A stretch of 64,000 bases of DNA from an uncultured Pseudoteredinibacter sp. (GCF_947500695.1 NZ_CANMSS010000002.1:1-64000), one strand, 5' to 3'. Numbered from the stretch's first letter, positions 51,699 through 61,382 are shown. The notes: a model not told the origin generated them from the sequence alone. Numbers and translations: made by a program.

Positions 51699-52610
51699 AT
51701 GAATCGTGAAGAGCTACTAAACAAACTAAAACTTCCCGCCATGTGTGCGCCGATGTTTTTAATCAGTGGGCCAGAAATGGTTATTGCCGCTTCTAAAGCT
51801 GGCCTATTGGGCTGCTTCCCCACCCCCAATGCCAGAAGTACAGAGATACTTGATGAGTGGATGACACAAATTAAAACTGAACTCGGTGATACCCCCTGGG
51901 CAGTCAATATTGTTGTTCACCCGTCTTACCCTCGTCGCGATGCTGACTTGGAAATGATTAAGAAGCATCAACCACCTATCGTGGTAACTGCCTTAGGTAG
52001 CCCGGCACATGTCATTGAAGAAGTGCATGCTTACGGCGGCATTGTGGTTGCCGATGTTATATCGCCAAGCTTTGCTAAAAAAGCCGTCGCCGCAGGTGTT
52101 GATGGCCTAGTACTAGTTGCAGCAGGAGCTGGCGGCCACACCGGATATCTTTCTCCCTTTGTGTTTGTGCGTGAAGTACGAGAGTTTTGGGACGGCTTAT
52201 TGATTCTCGGTGGCGGCCTTTCTAGTGGCGCCGACATTCATGCTGTGGAAATCATGGGCGCCGATATGGCTAACCTAGGAACGCGTTTTATTCCAACGGA
52301 TGAAAGCATGGCGCAAGATGGCTACAAACAAATGGTGGTCGATTGCGGTGCGGATGACATTATGATTTCTGATGCGATTACCGGCGTAAAAGCCAATTGG
52401 ATGATTCCTTCATTGATTCAAGCCGGCTACGACCCACGCAATATGCCAAGCGCTGCCGGTATTAATTTTGCTGAAGCCGGCGCTGATGCGAAAAAGTGGA
52501 AAGATATTTGGGCAGCTGGCCAAGGGGTTGGTGCCAGCCAATCAGTACAGAGTATCGCCGAACTCAGCGCCAAACTCATCAGCGAATACCAACAAGCTCG
52601 AGGAAAATAA
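51699..52610 (+). CDS. Nitronate monooxygenase-like flavoprotein
   Basis: 303 residues, TIM-barrel NMO/2-nitropropane dioxygenase type. Seen: KLPAMCAPMFLISGPEMVIAASKAGLLGCFPTPNA at the N-terminus, VTALGSPAHVIEEVHAYGGIVVADVISPSFAKKAVAAGVDGLVLVAAGAGGHTGYLS with the FMN-phosphate loop, ILGGGLSSGADIHAVEIMGADMANLGTRFIPTDES. In catabolic operons these enzymes often reduce or oxidise CoA esters; true nitronate activity is not implied. 37 bases after the thioesterase. Confidence 0.85.
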   Translation: MNREELLNKLKLPAMCAPMFLISGPEMVIAASKAGLLGCFPTPNARSTEILDEWMTQIKTELGDTPWAVNIVVHPSYPRRDADLEMIKKHQPPIVVTALGSPAHVIEEVHAYGGIVVADVISPSFAKKAVAAGVDGLVLVAAGAGGHTGYLSPFVFVREVREFWDGLLILGGGLSSGADIHAVEIMGADMANLGTRFIPTDESMAQDGYKQMVVDCGADDIMISDAITGVKANWMIPSLIQAGYDPRNMPSAAGINFAEAGADAKKWKDIWAAGQGVGASQSVQSIAELSAKLISEYQQARGK

Positions 52611-52611
52611 A

Positions 52612-53817
52612 ATGAACGCCTTAGATAATGTATATATTTATGAAACCTTGCGCAGCCCAAGAACGAAAGCCAAAGCAGGTACAGGTTTATCGGGACTTTC
52701 TTCGATTGAAATTATGCTGCCCCTGCTAAACGAGCTTAGCAATCGTGCACCCGGTGCCAAGAAAGCTTCTGGCGATATGATTTTAGGTAGCGCCACCCAA
52801 ACAGGTGAACAAGGTGCCAATGTGGCAAAGCTCGCTGCTAACACTGCAGGCTGGATTCATTTGCCCGCCATGACTATAAACCGCTACTGCACCTCGGCAC
52901 TTGATGCCATGGCGATTGCGGCGGGTAAAATTAGTATGGGTGTCGACCAAGCGGTATTGGCTGGCGGCGTGGAAATGATGTCACGCACGCCCATGATGAG
53001 CGATAAAGCCCCCGGCTTTATGGACCCGCAAATCGCCACAGCCGCTCATAATCTCCCCCTAGGCATTGGCGCTGATTTAATTGCTAGCCTGCAAGGAATT
53101 AGTCGTGAAGAAGCGGACAGCTTTGCATTGCGAAGCCAAGAGCGCGCCTGCACAGCTATTGCTGAAGGCCGCTTTAAGCGCTCTATTGTTGCCATTGAAA
53201 CCGAACACGGCACCATCGATAGCGATAATGCCCCGCGGGCTGGCGGCACACTAGAAAAACTAGCCGAGTTGCAGCCTTCATTTGCAAAAATGGGTGCTAT
53301 GGGAATTGATAAGGCCTTACTTGCACAGTACAAAGAACTTGATGAGATCAACCATATTCACCACGCAGGTAACTCACCTGGCATGGTTGATGGTGCTTCC
53401 TTGAACTTACTCGGCAATAAAGAAAGTGCCGATGCATTAGGCTTGGAACCACGCGGTAGGGTTTTAGGCTTCGCCAATGCCAGTGGCGATCCTCGCTTAG
53501 TGTTAACTGGCGGCATCGACGCCGCTGAAAAGCTCCTAGCCAGTCACAATATGACCGCAAAAGATATTGATCTAATGGAGTTTAATGAATCATTTGCCGC
53601 AACCAGCATTCATTGTCAGCGTCACTTTGATTTACAAGATGATCAATACAATGTGAATGGGGGTGCCTTATCTCTTGGTCATCCTATGGGTGCAACCGGC
53701 GCCATGTTAGTTGGCATGGCTTTAGACGAGCTAGAACGCCAGGATAAAACGCTGGCCTTGGTTGCCGTAAGTGGTGCAATCGGCATTGGCACGGCAATGC
53801 TAGTTGAGCGCGTCTAG
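52612..53817 (+). CDS. Acetyl-CoA C-acyltransferase (FadA-type thiolase)
   Basis: 401 residues from ATG 52612 (1 base after the upstream stop; frames starting upstream at 52468 merely overlap the previous gene). Thiolase features: nucleophile Cys in TINRYCTSALDAMAIAAG (about 88), NESFAATS (His/Asn region), GGALSLGHPMGATGAMLVGMALDEL, and a C-terminal Cys-less SGAIGIGTAML, replacing the usual GGGxGxA with 'C', a possible oddity. Completes beta-oxidation-like chain shortening. Last gene of the operon. Confidence 0.87.
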   Translation: MNALDNVYIYETLRSPRTKAKAGTGLSGLSSIEIMLPLLNELSNRAPGAKKASGDMILGSATQTGEQGANVAKLAANTAGWIHLPAMTINRYCTSALDAMAIAAGKISMGVDQAVLAGGVEMMSRTPMMSDKAPGFMDPQIATAAHNLPLGIGADLIASLQGISREEADSFALRSQERACTAIAEGRFKRSIVAIETEHGTIDSDNAPRAGGTLEKLAELQPSFAKMGAMGIDKALLAQYKELDEINHIHHAGNSPGMVDGASLNLLGNKESADALGLEPRGRVLGFANASGDPRLVLTGGIDAAEKLLASHNMTAKDIDLMEFNESFAATSIHCQRHFDLQDDQYNVNGGALSLGHPMGATGAMLVGMALDELERQDKTLALVAVSGAIGIGTAMLVERV

Positions 53818-53851
53818 AAACCTAAACAGTAAGATTAACGTTTAAAATTAA

Positions 53852-53909
53852 AACGCTACGACCATAAATTTATTTTACAAAATCAACTAAATTGTTTTGG
53901 CGTAGCGTT
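53852..53909 (+). other. Inverted repeat at the end of the catabolic operon
   Basis: AACGCTACG (53852-53860) and CGTAGCGTT (53901-53909), perfect 9-base arms, 40-base AT-rich loop. Could be a loose terminator or a protein site; the T-rich stretch CACTTATTTTCG follows. Confidence 0.45.
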
Positions 53910-54095
53910 CACTTATTTTCGTCTCAATCATTTGATTTTTGTGACACAAAAGCAAAATTTTAAAATAGACAAATCTGTCTGAAATTTGTTCGGCTTGGGT
54001 TCAGTCTTTATCATTATTATTTCCGGATGAACTTCAGCCCCTCCACTAGCTTGCGATTTTTCCGTGGTGGCGCAATAATCATTTATCACCCGTAA

Positions 54096-54881
54096 ATGGC
54101 CAAAGCGATGCGGATTAGAACCCTAGCTGTTTGTATTCTCACTCTCAGTGCAGCTGCAACAACAAGTGCAAAAGAGCACTATCGCATTGGCACCCAAGAT
54201 TTTGATTATTCTCCGCAGTACAATTTTACAGGTAGAAAAGACAAGGGCTATGCCTGGGCTGTTTTCGAAACCTTCGCTGAGCAAAACAATATAAGCCTTG
54301 AATATGTCCCCCTGCCATTAAAACGTCTACAGTCAGAGCTGCGTAAAGGTAATGTCGACTTTGTTTATCCCGACAACGCCCGCTGGCACAAAAACGAAGA
54401 GCGCCATCTGCATGGAATGAATTTTAGTCGGGCGCTGACTATGGCGGTCTATGGCACCATGGTGCACCGCCAACGACAAGAAGTTGGCTTAGATAATTTT
54501 CGCTCGGTTGCTTTTCCTCAAGGTTTTGTTCCCACTAAATGGCAAAAGCTGCATCAACAGAAAAAGTTACAACTGATAGAAACAAGCACAGCCGAAATTG
54601 CCATTAAAATGGTATTGCGTGGCAGAGCAGACGGCGCTGATATTGAATACAGCGTAACACAGCATATTTTGGATAAAATTGGCCATCCCGGAGAATTACA
54701 AATGGACGAAGCCCTGCCACTGACGGTGGTTGGCTTTCGCTTGTCCAGCATTCAGCACAAGGGCTTATTGGAAAGGTTCAATATCTTTCTTAAGGAAAAT
54801 AAAGCATTGATTGATGATTTGAAGGCGGCCTATGGATTACAAGAAAGTGTTCTTGCAGACCGCCATCATCAAGGTAGTTAA
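54096..54881 (+). CDS. Exported solute-binding (family 3-like) protein
   Basis: 261 residues. Signal peptide (MAKAMRIRTLAVCILTLSAAATTSA), then a periplasmic-binding fold: YRIGTQDFDYSPQYNFTGRKDKGYAWAVFETFAEQNNISLEYVPLPLKRLQSELRKGNVDFVYPDN, typical of transporter substrate-binding family 3 or enzyme-like binding proteins. No permease genes follow. The gene converges with the haem chemoreceptor 19 bases away; a sensing role is possible (inference). ATG 54108 is another possible start. Confidence 0.78.
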   Translation: MAKAMRIRTLAVCILTLSAAATTSAKEHYRIGTQDFDYSPQYNFTGRKDKGYAWAVFETFAEQNNISLEYVPLPLKRLQSELRKGNVDFVYPDNARWHKNEERHLHGMNFSRALTMAVYGTMVHRQRQEVGLDNFRSVAFPQGFVPTKWQKLHQQKKLQLIETSTAEIAIKMVLRGRADGADIEYSVTQHILDKIGHPGELQMDEALPLTVVGFRLSSIQHKGLLERFNIFLKENKALIDDLKAAYGLQESVLADRHHQGS

Positions 54882-54899
54882 CAAAGTCGTTCGAATGGC

Positions 54900-56519
54900 T
54901 TACTTCTTACCTAAATTAAACTGATGCAGTAATTGGTTTAAGTTATAAGCCAACTCTAGCAAGCTTTCGCTGATTTGTTTTCCGCGCACGGCATCTTCGC
55001 TAGATTGCTCTGCCACTTCGGCAATATTTACTACATTGCTATTAATTTCATCAGCGGCTTGGTTTTGCTGCTCCGCCGCTGTAGCAATTTGAACATTCAA
55101 TCCATCTAGCACTTTGATTTGCTCGGTAATGCTACTTAGCAAATTGGCAACGGCCTCTACATCATCGGCTTTTTCGTTGGCTTGCTGCCTTACATCATGC
55201 ATGGACTCTACGGCTAATTTTGCTTCGCCCTGCAAAGCTTCGATGGTGCCTTGAATTTGATCGATAGACTCACGAGTACGAGTTGCAAGTTGACGAACCT
55301 CATCAGCTACCACGGCAAAGCCACGACCTTGGTGGCCAGCACGGGCAGCCTCAATTGCGGCGTTTAAAGCTAGCAGGTTTGTTTGCTCAGCAATGCCGGT
55401 AATCACATCCAACACGCCACCAACTTCTTGGGTTTTAGTGCCCAGCTCTTCAATTTTGGAGGCATTGCTTTCAACCTCATCACGTAGCTGGAAAATTCCT
55501 TGGCGGGTTTTTTCAGCCAGCTGCAAACCTTCACTAGCACTGCTATTGGCCACTTCGGATTTTTCGGCTGCATCTCGCGTATTACTGCGTACAGCGTGTG
55601 CCGAAGCATCCAACTCATTGATGGCAGAGGCCACAGAATCAGTCCCGCGTTTTTGACTGAGCACTGCCTCTTTGGTTAAAGAAGAGATTTTATCTAGACT
55701 AGTGGCTGAATCAACGAGACGATCGCTGGCCTCGGAAACTTCCAAAAAGCTGCCTTTAAACTTGGCCATCATTGAATTCAAAGCTTTACTGACCGCACCT
55801 AGCTCATCATTATGATGCACGGTAATCTCTTGGCTTAAATCCATCTCGCTTTCTACCTTGCGAATGGTGCCCTGCAATCGATTAAGGCGGCGTAATACCA
55901 AGCGGTGGAGGGTTAAACTCAATAGGGCGAAACAAACAATAATCAGAAACAACTGAGCACCCGCACCAATCATCACCGATTTACGAATCTCACCATCAAC
56001 ACGATTTAGGTCGTAGCTGATTTTTACCGCACCCAAAATATCGCCTTCTTTTGCCTGGTGACAACCCAAGCAGTTGGTACCCCGATAATTTTCCTCGGCC
56101 TTCACCGGCATAATGTATTCGAGCACATGCTTATCTTCGCTTTCGATCATACGAAAACCCGCAATGCCTCTAAGGGCGGCACGCTCATAGTCATCCACAG
56201 CCTGCTGATCAGAGAAGCCATCACCATAAAGCTGGCGGGTTTTATCACTACGGATCACCCTGGCCTCTACGATGTCTTGTTGCTGCAGTAGCTTATCCTG
56301 GATGATTTTGCGGTTGGCGATTGTCCCCGTCAGCATCATGGCATTGACCGAGTCAAAATAGTTACTGGCCAGGGATTCCATATTGTCTTTAACAAGGCCC
56401 TCAGCAAGGGCACGCTCGTCATAATAGAAAACCACAATATTGGCAGTGAGCAGTACCGCCGCAATCAGGCCCAAGGCCCAGTAGATCTTGTTGGCGATAG
56501 ATAGGGATTTGGTTGACAT
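54900..56519 (-). CDS. Methyl-accepting chemotaxis protein with c-type haem sensor
   Basis: 539 residues. First membrane helix about 16-32, periplasmic sensor about 35-178, second membrane helix about 182-205. The sensor includes a haem-c attachment motif CLGCH (Cys 150, 153, His 154), in [28 protein letters not shown], like the Tll0287/DUF3365-type domains of bacterial redox/gas receptors. A HAMP domain follows ([39 protein letters not shown]). The conserved MCP hairpin tip [30 protein letters not shown] is intact. It senses oxygen, NO or redox state (inference). Its stop is 19 bases from the binding-protein stop. Confidence 0.92.
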   Translation of the reverse strand: MSTKSLSIANKIYWALGLIAAVLLTANIVVFYYDERALAEGLVKDNMESLASNYFDSVNAMMLTGTIANRKIIQDKLLQQQDIVEARVIRSDKTRQLYGDGFSDQQAVDDYERAALRGIAGFRMIESEDKHVLEYIMPVKAEENYRGTNCLGCHQAKEGDILGAVKISYDLNRVDGEIRKSVMIGAGAQLFLIIVCFALLSLTLHRLVLRRLNRLQGTIRKVESEMDLSQEITVHHNDELGAVSKALNSMMAKFKGSFLEVSEASDRLVDSATSLDKISSLTKEAVLSQKRGTDSVASAINELDASAHAVRSNTRDAAEKSEVANSSASEGLQLAEKTRQGIFQLRDEVESNASKIEELGTKTQEVGGVLDVITGIAEQTNLLALNAAIEAARAGHQGRGFAVVADEVRQLATRTRESIDQIQGTIEALQGEAKLAVESMHDVRQQANEKADDVEAVANLLSSITEQIKVLDGLNVQIATAAEQQNQAADEINSNVVNIAEVAEQSSEDAVRGKQISESLLELAYNLNQLLHQFNLGKK

Positions 56520-56594
56520 AATGCACTCAACGTCGATTCGAATACGTATAGTGCTATCGGCTTTTGATACTAAATAATTAGCTTAATGTTATAA

Positions 56595-56630
56595 GAAAAC
56601 CCACTCTAAATTGTGGTTTTAGAATGGGTG
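56595..56630 (-). terminator. Rho-independent terminator of the cystathionine gamma-synthase family gene
   Basis: On the minus strand ACCCATTCTAAA pairs with TTTAGAGTGGGT (one weak pair) around a 7-base loop and is followed by TTTTCTTAT. Confidence 0.75.
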
Positions 56631-56638
56631 TCTAGTCA

Positions 56639-57904
56639 TTAGGATAGAGCCTGCTCTAAGTCAGCAATAATGTCTTCTGGATTCTCCAAACCTACCGAAA
56701 TACGGATTAGGTTTTCGCCAATGCCAATTTCCGCGCGACGCTCTGGGGGCACACAAGAATGGGTCATTGATGCCGGGTGCTGGATCAACGTTTCGGTACC
56801 GCCCAAACTCACCGCTAGCATGGCAATTTGCATTTTATCCAGTACCGTAAAGGCCTCTTTTTCTCCACCTTTGATGGCAAAGGCAAAGGTGGAGCCACAG
56901 CCTTCACACTGGCGCTGGAAGATCTCATGTTGCGGATCACCTTCTTTTAAGAAGCCTGGGTATAAAACACTCTCTACCTGCTCATGTTGCTGCAGATATT
57001 CAGCCACTTGGCGAGCCGAAGCTGAAGAGGCCTGCATACGTACTTTGAGGGTCTCCAAGGAACGCATAATCAGCCAGGCCGTATTTGGGTCCATGGTTGT
57101 ACCCATAATATTGCGAAAGCCGCGAATACGAGAAATCACCTCGCTATTACCCGCACAAGCACCACCAACCACATCGGAATGGCCGCCAATATACTTAGTA
57201 AGTGAGTAAAGACTTACATCGGCGCCATGCTGCAAGGGCTGCTGAAAGATCGGCCCGTACATTGTGTTATCGACAATCAAAATAGGCTTCTCAGCTTGGC
57301 CATAGGCTGCGATCAAATCAGCGCAAGCGCGAATATCGATAATCTGATTCGTCGGGTTATCTGGAGTCTCTACAAACACTACCGAAACCGGGCCAATTGC
57401 ACGGGCCTCTTCCATGGCTTTAGCTAGGCCGGCAGCTCCTTCACTGGAGCAAAAGCCAATACCACGCACCTGATATTGTGACAAAATGCTGCCCAACAAA
57501 GCATCGGTGCCGCCGTAAACTGGCTCTGAATAAATCACCACATCACCCGGCTTAGATAAGGCCAGCAAGCTGGTAGAGATCGCCGCCATACCACTGGCCG
57601 TTACTAAGCAATCTTCAGCTTCATCCCAAAGTGCAATCCGCCCTTCGAGAATCTCCAATACCGGGTTGTTAAAGCGCGTGTAAATCAAACCAGGCTCTTC
57701 ACCCGGTGGCAATGGCTCACGACCTGAGGCGTAGTTAAAGAAATCTTTGCCGTGTTGGGCCGAATCAAATACGAAGGTAGAGGTTTGAAACTGCGGGCAT
57801 TTTACCGCGCCTTCCGAGAGGCTGGGCTGGTAGCCGTAGTGCATCATTTGGGTTTCAGGAGCTAGCTTCTTCGTCCCTAGGTGGCGAGCTTTGCAATCGT
57901 TCAT
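56639..57904 (-). CDS. Cystathionine gamma-synthase/methionine gamma-lyase family enzyme
   Basis: 421 residues. PLP-dependent transsulfuration enzyme: Lys 237 in SLYSLTKYIGGHSD, plus YTRFNNPVLEILEGRIALWDEAEDCLVTASGMAAIS, VVFVETPDNPTNQIIDIRA, VDNTMYGPIFQQPLQHGAD, TLIQHPASMTHSCVPPE. The insert SGREPLPPGEEPGLIYTRFNNP is longer than in MetB, so methionine gamma-lyase or cystathionine gamma-synthase cannot be separated by eye. Divergent from an Lrp/AsnC regulator, the usual arrangement for a lyase induced by amino acids. Cytosolic homotetramer (family). Confidence 0.88.
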   Translation of the reverse strand: MNDCKARHLGTKKLAPETQMMHYGYQPSLSEGAVKCPQFQTSTFVFDSAQHGKDFFNYASGREPLPPGEEPGLIYTRFNNPVLEILEGRIALWDEAEDCLVTASGMAAISTSLLALSKPGDVVIYSEPVYGGTDALLGSILSQYQVRGIGFCSSEGAAGLAKAMEEARAIGPVSVVFVETPDNPTNQIIDIRACADLIAAYGQAEKPILIVDNTMYGPIFQQPLQHGADVSLYSLTKYIGGHSDVVGGACAGNSEVISRIRGFRNIMGTTMDPNTAWLIMRSLETLKVRMQASSASARQVAEYLQQHEQVESVLYPGFLKEGDPQHEIFQRQCEGCGSTFAFAIKGGEKEAFTVLDKMQIAMLAVSLGGTETLIQHPASMTHSCVPPERRAEIGIGENLIRISVGLENPEDIIADLEQALS

Positions 57905-58062
57905 GGGCTATCTCTTTTTATAGTGGCTGTCGTATTAGCACTGAATTCATCATCACGCCCAGTATGGCAAAGCCCGCCCGCAATTAACTTGTGATTTTTG
58001 CCACATAGGACGATCATAATGGCAGAATATTGCGCACAAGAAACACTTAGAGACAGATAACA

Positions 58063-58515
58063 ATGGATGCCATAGATCGACAGATATTACGCGAACTGCA
58101 GCGAAATGCCCGAATTAGCAATGAAGAGCTCTCAGAAAAGGTGAATTTATCGCCTTCACCTTGCCTACGCCGAGTAAGGAAATTAGAAACCAATGGCTTT
58201 ATTGAAGGCTATAGCGCCAAGGTCAACCAAGAGGCCTGCGGCCTAGCGATGAATGTATTTGTCAGTGTGCGTCTGGAAAAGCCCGAAGAGCACATCATCA
58301 AGCATTTTGAAGACGCCGTAGCCAATCTGGATGAAATTGTGGAGTGCTATCTCATCGCGGGTAATCGGGATTATTTGCTGCGTGTTGTGGCAGCCGATCT
58401 GAAAGACTATGAGCGTTTTATTCGCGAGCGCTTTTCTAAAGTACCCGGCATCGACTCGATTGAATCTAGCTTTGCTTTCGGTCATGTTAAGCAGCAAGCT
58501 GGATTACCGCTTTAG
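58063..58515 (+). CDS. Lrp/AsnC-family regulator
   Basis: 150 residues. N-terminal helix-turn-helix (AIDRQILRELQRNARISNEELSEKVNLSPSPCLRRVRKLETNGFIEGYSAKVN, about 3-56) and C-terminal RAM domain (MNVFVSVRLEKPEEHIIKHFEDAVANLDEIVECYLIAGNRDYLLRVVAADLKDYERFIRERFSKVPGIDSIESSFAF). It divergently flanks the transsulfuration-type gene over 158 bases and is likely to control it in response to an amino acid (inference). Confidence 0.93.
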   Translation: MDAIDRQILRELQRNARISNEELSEKVNLSPSPCLRRVRKLETNGFIEGYSAKVNQEACGLAMNVFVSVRLEKPEEHIIKHFEDAVANLDEIVECYLIAGNRDYLLRVVAADLKDYERFIRERFSKVPGIDSIESSFAFGHVKQQAGLPL

Positions 58516-58681
58516 CAAACGGTTATTAAAAATAAGGTATAAAACCACTAGACAGGCACTAGCGTGATCGGATTATAATGTAAGTCTTATAAAGCAACCA
58601 ACTATAAACGCTATACTTAAAACGTAGCGAAAACGAGCCTTGCCGCCATAACAATAAACCGCGCGCAGGCCCAGGAGCCCA

Positions 58682-60352
58682 GTGATGATTACTACCCCAC
58701 AGCCCTTGCGTCAGCAGTATCGCGAGCAAGGTTTTTTTGGTGAGCGCAAACTGCACGATCTGCTTTACGCCACCGCCAGCAAAAAGCCCGACACCATCGC
58801 CTTGGTTGATCCGCTAAATCGAGATGATCTTACCGGCCAAGCTGCTCGCTCTCTGAGCTATCAAGAACTGCAAGAGCTAATCGAGCACACCAGCTATGGC
58901 CTAATGCATGCAGGCCTTAAAAAAGACGATATCGTTTTTGTGCAGCTGCCCAATATTGTCGAGCTGGTCATCTTATATATGGCCTGTTCACGCTTAGGTG
59001 CGATTGTGAGCCCAGTACCCATGCAGTATCAAAAGCATGAACTGGCCGACATCTTGCCGATCTTACAGCCCAAAATCGTCATCAGCTTAAATACTTTTAA
59101 AGGCAAAGATCAAAGCACGCCGATGTGGCAAGCGGTAGAACACTGCCACTTACAACTGGATGAAAAGCCACTGCACTTAACCGTAGGGGAAGGCAGCGCT
59201 GAACACGGCCAAAGTTTCGATACTCTTTATGCAGAAGCACTTGATGAGGCGATGTGGCAGGGTTACCTAGAAAACAACCCAGTAAGTGCCGATGATATCG
59301 TCACCATTTGCTGGACCTCTGGCACAGAAGGAAAACCCAAGGGAATTCCGCGCTCGCACAATCAATGGCTCACTATTGGCCTAGCTACCTACGAAGGCAA
59401 TAAACTGCAAGATGGTGAGGCACTGTTAAACCCCTTCCCGTTTATTAATATGGCCTCTATCGGCGGCTTGATGATGAGCTGGTTGTACAGCGCAGGCAAA
59501 ATGGTATTGCACCACCCGATGGACTTGCCGGTCTTTGTGCGCCAATTGATCGAGGAAGATATTACTTACACCCTAGCGCCACCACCGTTGCTTAATAATA
59601 TTATTAAGCACCCTGAGATGTTGCCGCCCAATACCTTAGCTAAGGTACACACGATTGGCTCTGGTTCAGCGCCTTTAGATGCCTGGATGGTGGAAGGCTT
59701 TAAAGAACAACACAATATCGAGATCGTAAATCATTTTGGCTCCAATGAAGGCGTCAGCATGGTCTGCGGGCCAGACGAAACCAATCAAGCCGAACAACGC
59801 GCGCGGCTCTTTCCCATTGCCAATAAATTGATCGATACTCGCCTGGCCAACCCAGAAACCGGTGAAATTATCAGCGAGCCCGGCATCAGCGGCGAGCTGC
59901 AAATTAAAGGCCCTAGCGTATTCGATGGCTACTATAAAGAGCCCCACAAAACCCAACAGGCCTTTAGTGAAGACGGTTACTACAAAACTGGCGACTTGTT
60001 TGAAATTGCCGATGCCGAGTTTTACCGCTTTGTGGGCCGCTGCAAAGATTTGATTATTCGCGGCGGCGTAAATATCGCTCCAGCTGAATTAGATAACTTA
60101 TTGGGCGCCCACCCTGCGGTAGAAGAGGCAGCCGCTGCTGGCTACCCTTGTGATACCATGGGTGAGCGAGTAGCTGCCTTTGTGGTGTTGAAAGAAGGTG
60201 AAGAGCTAAGCCTAGAGTCGCTCTGCGAATACCTAAAAGAGCGCCAAATCGCCATGTATAAGCTACCTGAAAAGCTTATCCAGATAGACGCCATTCCACG
60301 CAACCCATTGGGTAAAGCACTACGCTTTAAGCTATCAGAAATGGTATCCTAG
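58682..60352 (+). CDS. AMP-forming ligase (aryl/acyl-CoA or 2,3-DHB-AMP ligase-like)
   Basis: 556 residues; GTG 58682 or ATG 58685 both follow AGGAG. Core motifs VTICWTSGTEGKPKGIPRSH (about 203-222), NHFGSNEGVS (A5), YKTGDLFEIADAEFYRFVGRCKDLIIRGGVNIAPAELDNLL, and the last Lys in PRNPLGKALRFKL. The N-terminal 'QPLRQQYREQGFFGERKLHDLLYATASKKPDTIALVD' resembles 2,3-dihydroxybenzoate-AMP ligase-like enzymes. The substrate is not determined. Second such ligase in the window. Probably monocistronic with the small DUF4345-like gene behind it. Confidence 0.88.
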   Translation: MMITTPQPLRQQYREQGFFGERKLHDLLYATASKKPDTIALVDPLNRDDLTGQAARSLSYQELQELIEHTSYGLMHAGLKKDDIVFVQLPNIVELVILYMACSRLGAIVSPVPMQYQKHELADILPILQPKIVISLNTFKGKDQSTPMWQAVEHCHLQLDEKPLHLTVGEGSAEHGQSFDTLYAEALDEAMWQGYLENNPVSADDIVTICWTSGTEGKPKGIPRSHNQWLTIGLATYEGNKLQDGEALLNPFPFINMASIGGLMMSWLYSAGKMVLHHPMDLPVFVRQLIEEDITYTLAPPPLLNNIIKHPEMLPPNTLAKVHTIGSGSAPLDAWMVEGFKEQHNIEIVNHFGSNEGVSMVCGPDETNQAEQRARLFPIANKLIDTRLANPETGEIISEPGISGELQIKGPSVFDGYYKEPHKTQQAFSEDGYYKTGDLFEIADAEFYRFVGRCKDLIIRGGVNIAPAELDNLLGAHPAVEEAAAAGYPCDTMGERVAAFVVLKEGEELSLESLCEYLKERQIAMYKLPEKLIQIDAIPRNPLGKALRFKLSEMVS

Positions 60353-60367
60353 CGGCCATGATTCATC

Positions 60368-60393
60368 AGGCCCAGGGCTGCAAGCCTGGGCCT
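60368..60393 (+). terminator. Stem-loop after the AMP-ligase gene, weak terminator
   Basis: AGGCCCAGG (60368-60376) pairs perfectly with CCTGGGCCT (60385-60393) around GGCTGCAA. No T-run follows, so it may be a weak terminator. Confidence 0.5.
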
Positions 60394-60416
60394 AATTAAC
60401 AAAGCTAAGGATTACC

Positions 60417-60785
60417 ATGAAAATTCTAGTACGCACACTTTCTGTACTGATCGTATTAACTTGCGCCCTTATCTGGGTAAAAACCCTAATCTCCCCCGTA
60501 GAGATGGCCCAACAACTCGGCCTACAAGGCGAAGGCAATCTAGGCCTAGCCTCTATTCGCGCCGATATGGGCGGTGTATTTTTTATCACCATGGTGCTTA
60601 CCAGCCTAGGCCTAATTAACAAAGGCAATCACTGGTTCGCCGCTGCGGCCACTGTCATGTTAGGTGCAGCTATTGGTCGTGTTACGGGCTTGGTTGTGGA
60701 AGGTTATAGCGAAGCGGCAATTATCCCGCTGGGTGCAGAAGTTGTTTTGATTGCGATTTTGTTTGCGGCTTATAAGAAGGCGTAA
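60417..60785 (+). CDS. DUF4345-like small membrane protein
   Basis: 122 residues with four hydrophobic segments: TLSVLIVLTCALIWVKTLI, MGGVFFITMVLTSLGLI, HWFAAAATVMLGAAIGRVTGLVV, IPLGAEVVLIAILFAAY. The RADMGGVFF and GRVTGLVVEGYSE phrases fit the DUF4345 family. Inner-membrane protein of unknown role. ATG 60417 with AAGG close by. A 16-base stretch in its coding region repeats a stretch just upstream of it. Confidence 0.72.
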   Translation: MKILVRTLSVLIVLTCALIWVKTLISPVEMAQQLGLQGEGNLGLASIRADMGGVFFITMVLTSLGLINKGNHWFAAAATVMLGAAIGRVTGLVVEGYSEAAIIPLGAEVVLIAILFAAYKKA

Positions 60786-61382
60786 CTTTCTCAGCCTCGA
60801 TGTGGGGGCAGAACCTGTTGGTTCTGACCCCAGTATAACTTTCACCTTGTGACGCCTGCCATTTGCTCCACTTACATAGACCAAATAAGGTCTAAGTTTT
60901 TCTCCGAATTTTTTACACTCCACAATAAGAAGTGACTAGCGGCTTATCTAGGCTCGCCATCAAAAATTGCTCATTAGCGTTTCCCTAACAATCGATAAAT
61001 GACAAAGCGCGAATGAAAGCCAAGCTCTAAGCTAGTGCTTCTCACGTTTCGGACAAGCGCAAGGAATTTACTTTCTCTAAACTACTGACACAGCCACCAA
61101 ATATGATATGGCTGAGCCAATTCCCCCAACACATATTTCCGGCAATAGTTTCCTTTTCAGACATATATACCGAAGCGATTCGAGCGTCTTGTTATGCCGT
61201 TTCATTATCGATACGCTTCTGCACGATAGTTTTAACTCGCTATTAGGGATAGGAAATAATATCTACGCATATATTGATATTTCAAAATGTTCTTTACATA
61301 TTCAAAATCAATAAACGCGTCAGTTACTGCAATTCCTGAATCACTCTTCTAGTTTTAATTTACTAATAATTCAGGAGGATAT
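60786..61382. other. Long intergenic region with one REP-like palindrome
   Basis: 597 bases. Contains palindrome copy 3 at 60804-60831 and an AGGAGG ribosome site (61374-61379) for the gene at 61383. A 68-codon frame at 61108-61314 has no credible start signal. The rest is AT-rich with no feature I can support. Confidence 0.5.
60804..60831. repeat. REP-like palindrome, copy 3
   Basis: GGGGGCAGAACCTGTTGGTT then CTGACCCC. One mismatch in the outer arm (GGGGGC against GACCCC) and a central TGTT. 28 bases. Confidence 0.75.

Noticed and set aside
52468..52611. N-terminal extension of the FadA-type thiolase
   Set aside because: It lies within the nitronate monooxygenase gene in another frame; the thiolase start at 52612 follows one base after that stop.
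56670..57209. 179-codon frame antisense to the cystathionine gamma-synthase family gene
   Set aside because: Lies wholly inside a clear conserved PLP enzyme and has no start signal or recognisable motif.
61108..61314. 68-codon frame in the spacer before 61383
   Set aside because: No ribosome site, no motif, poor codon character; treated as a random frame.
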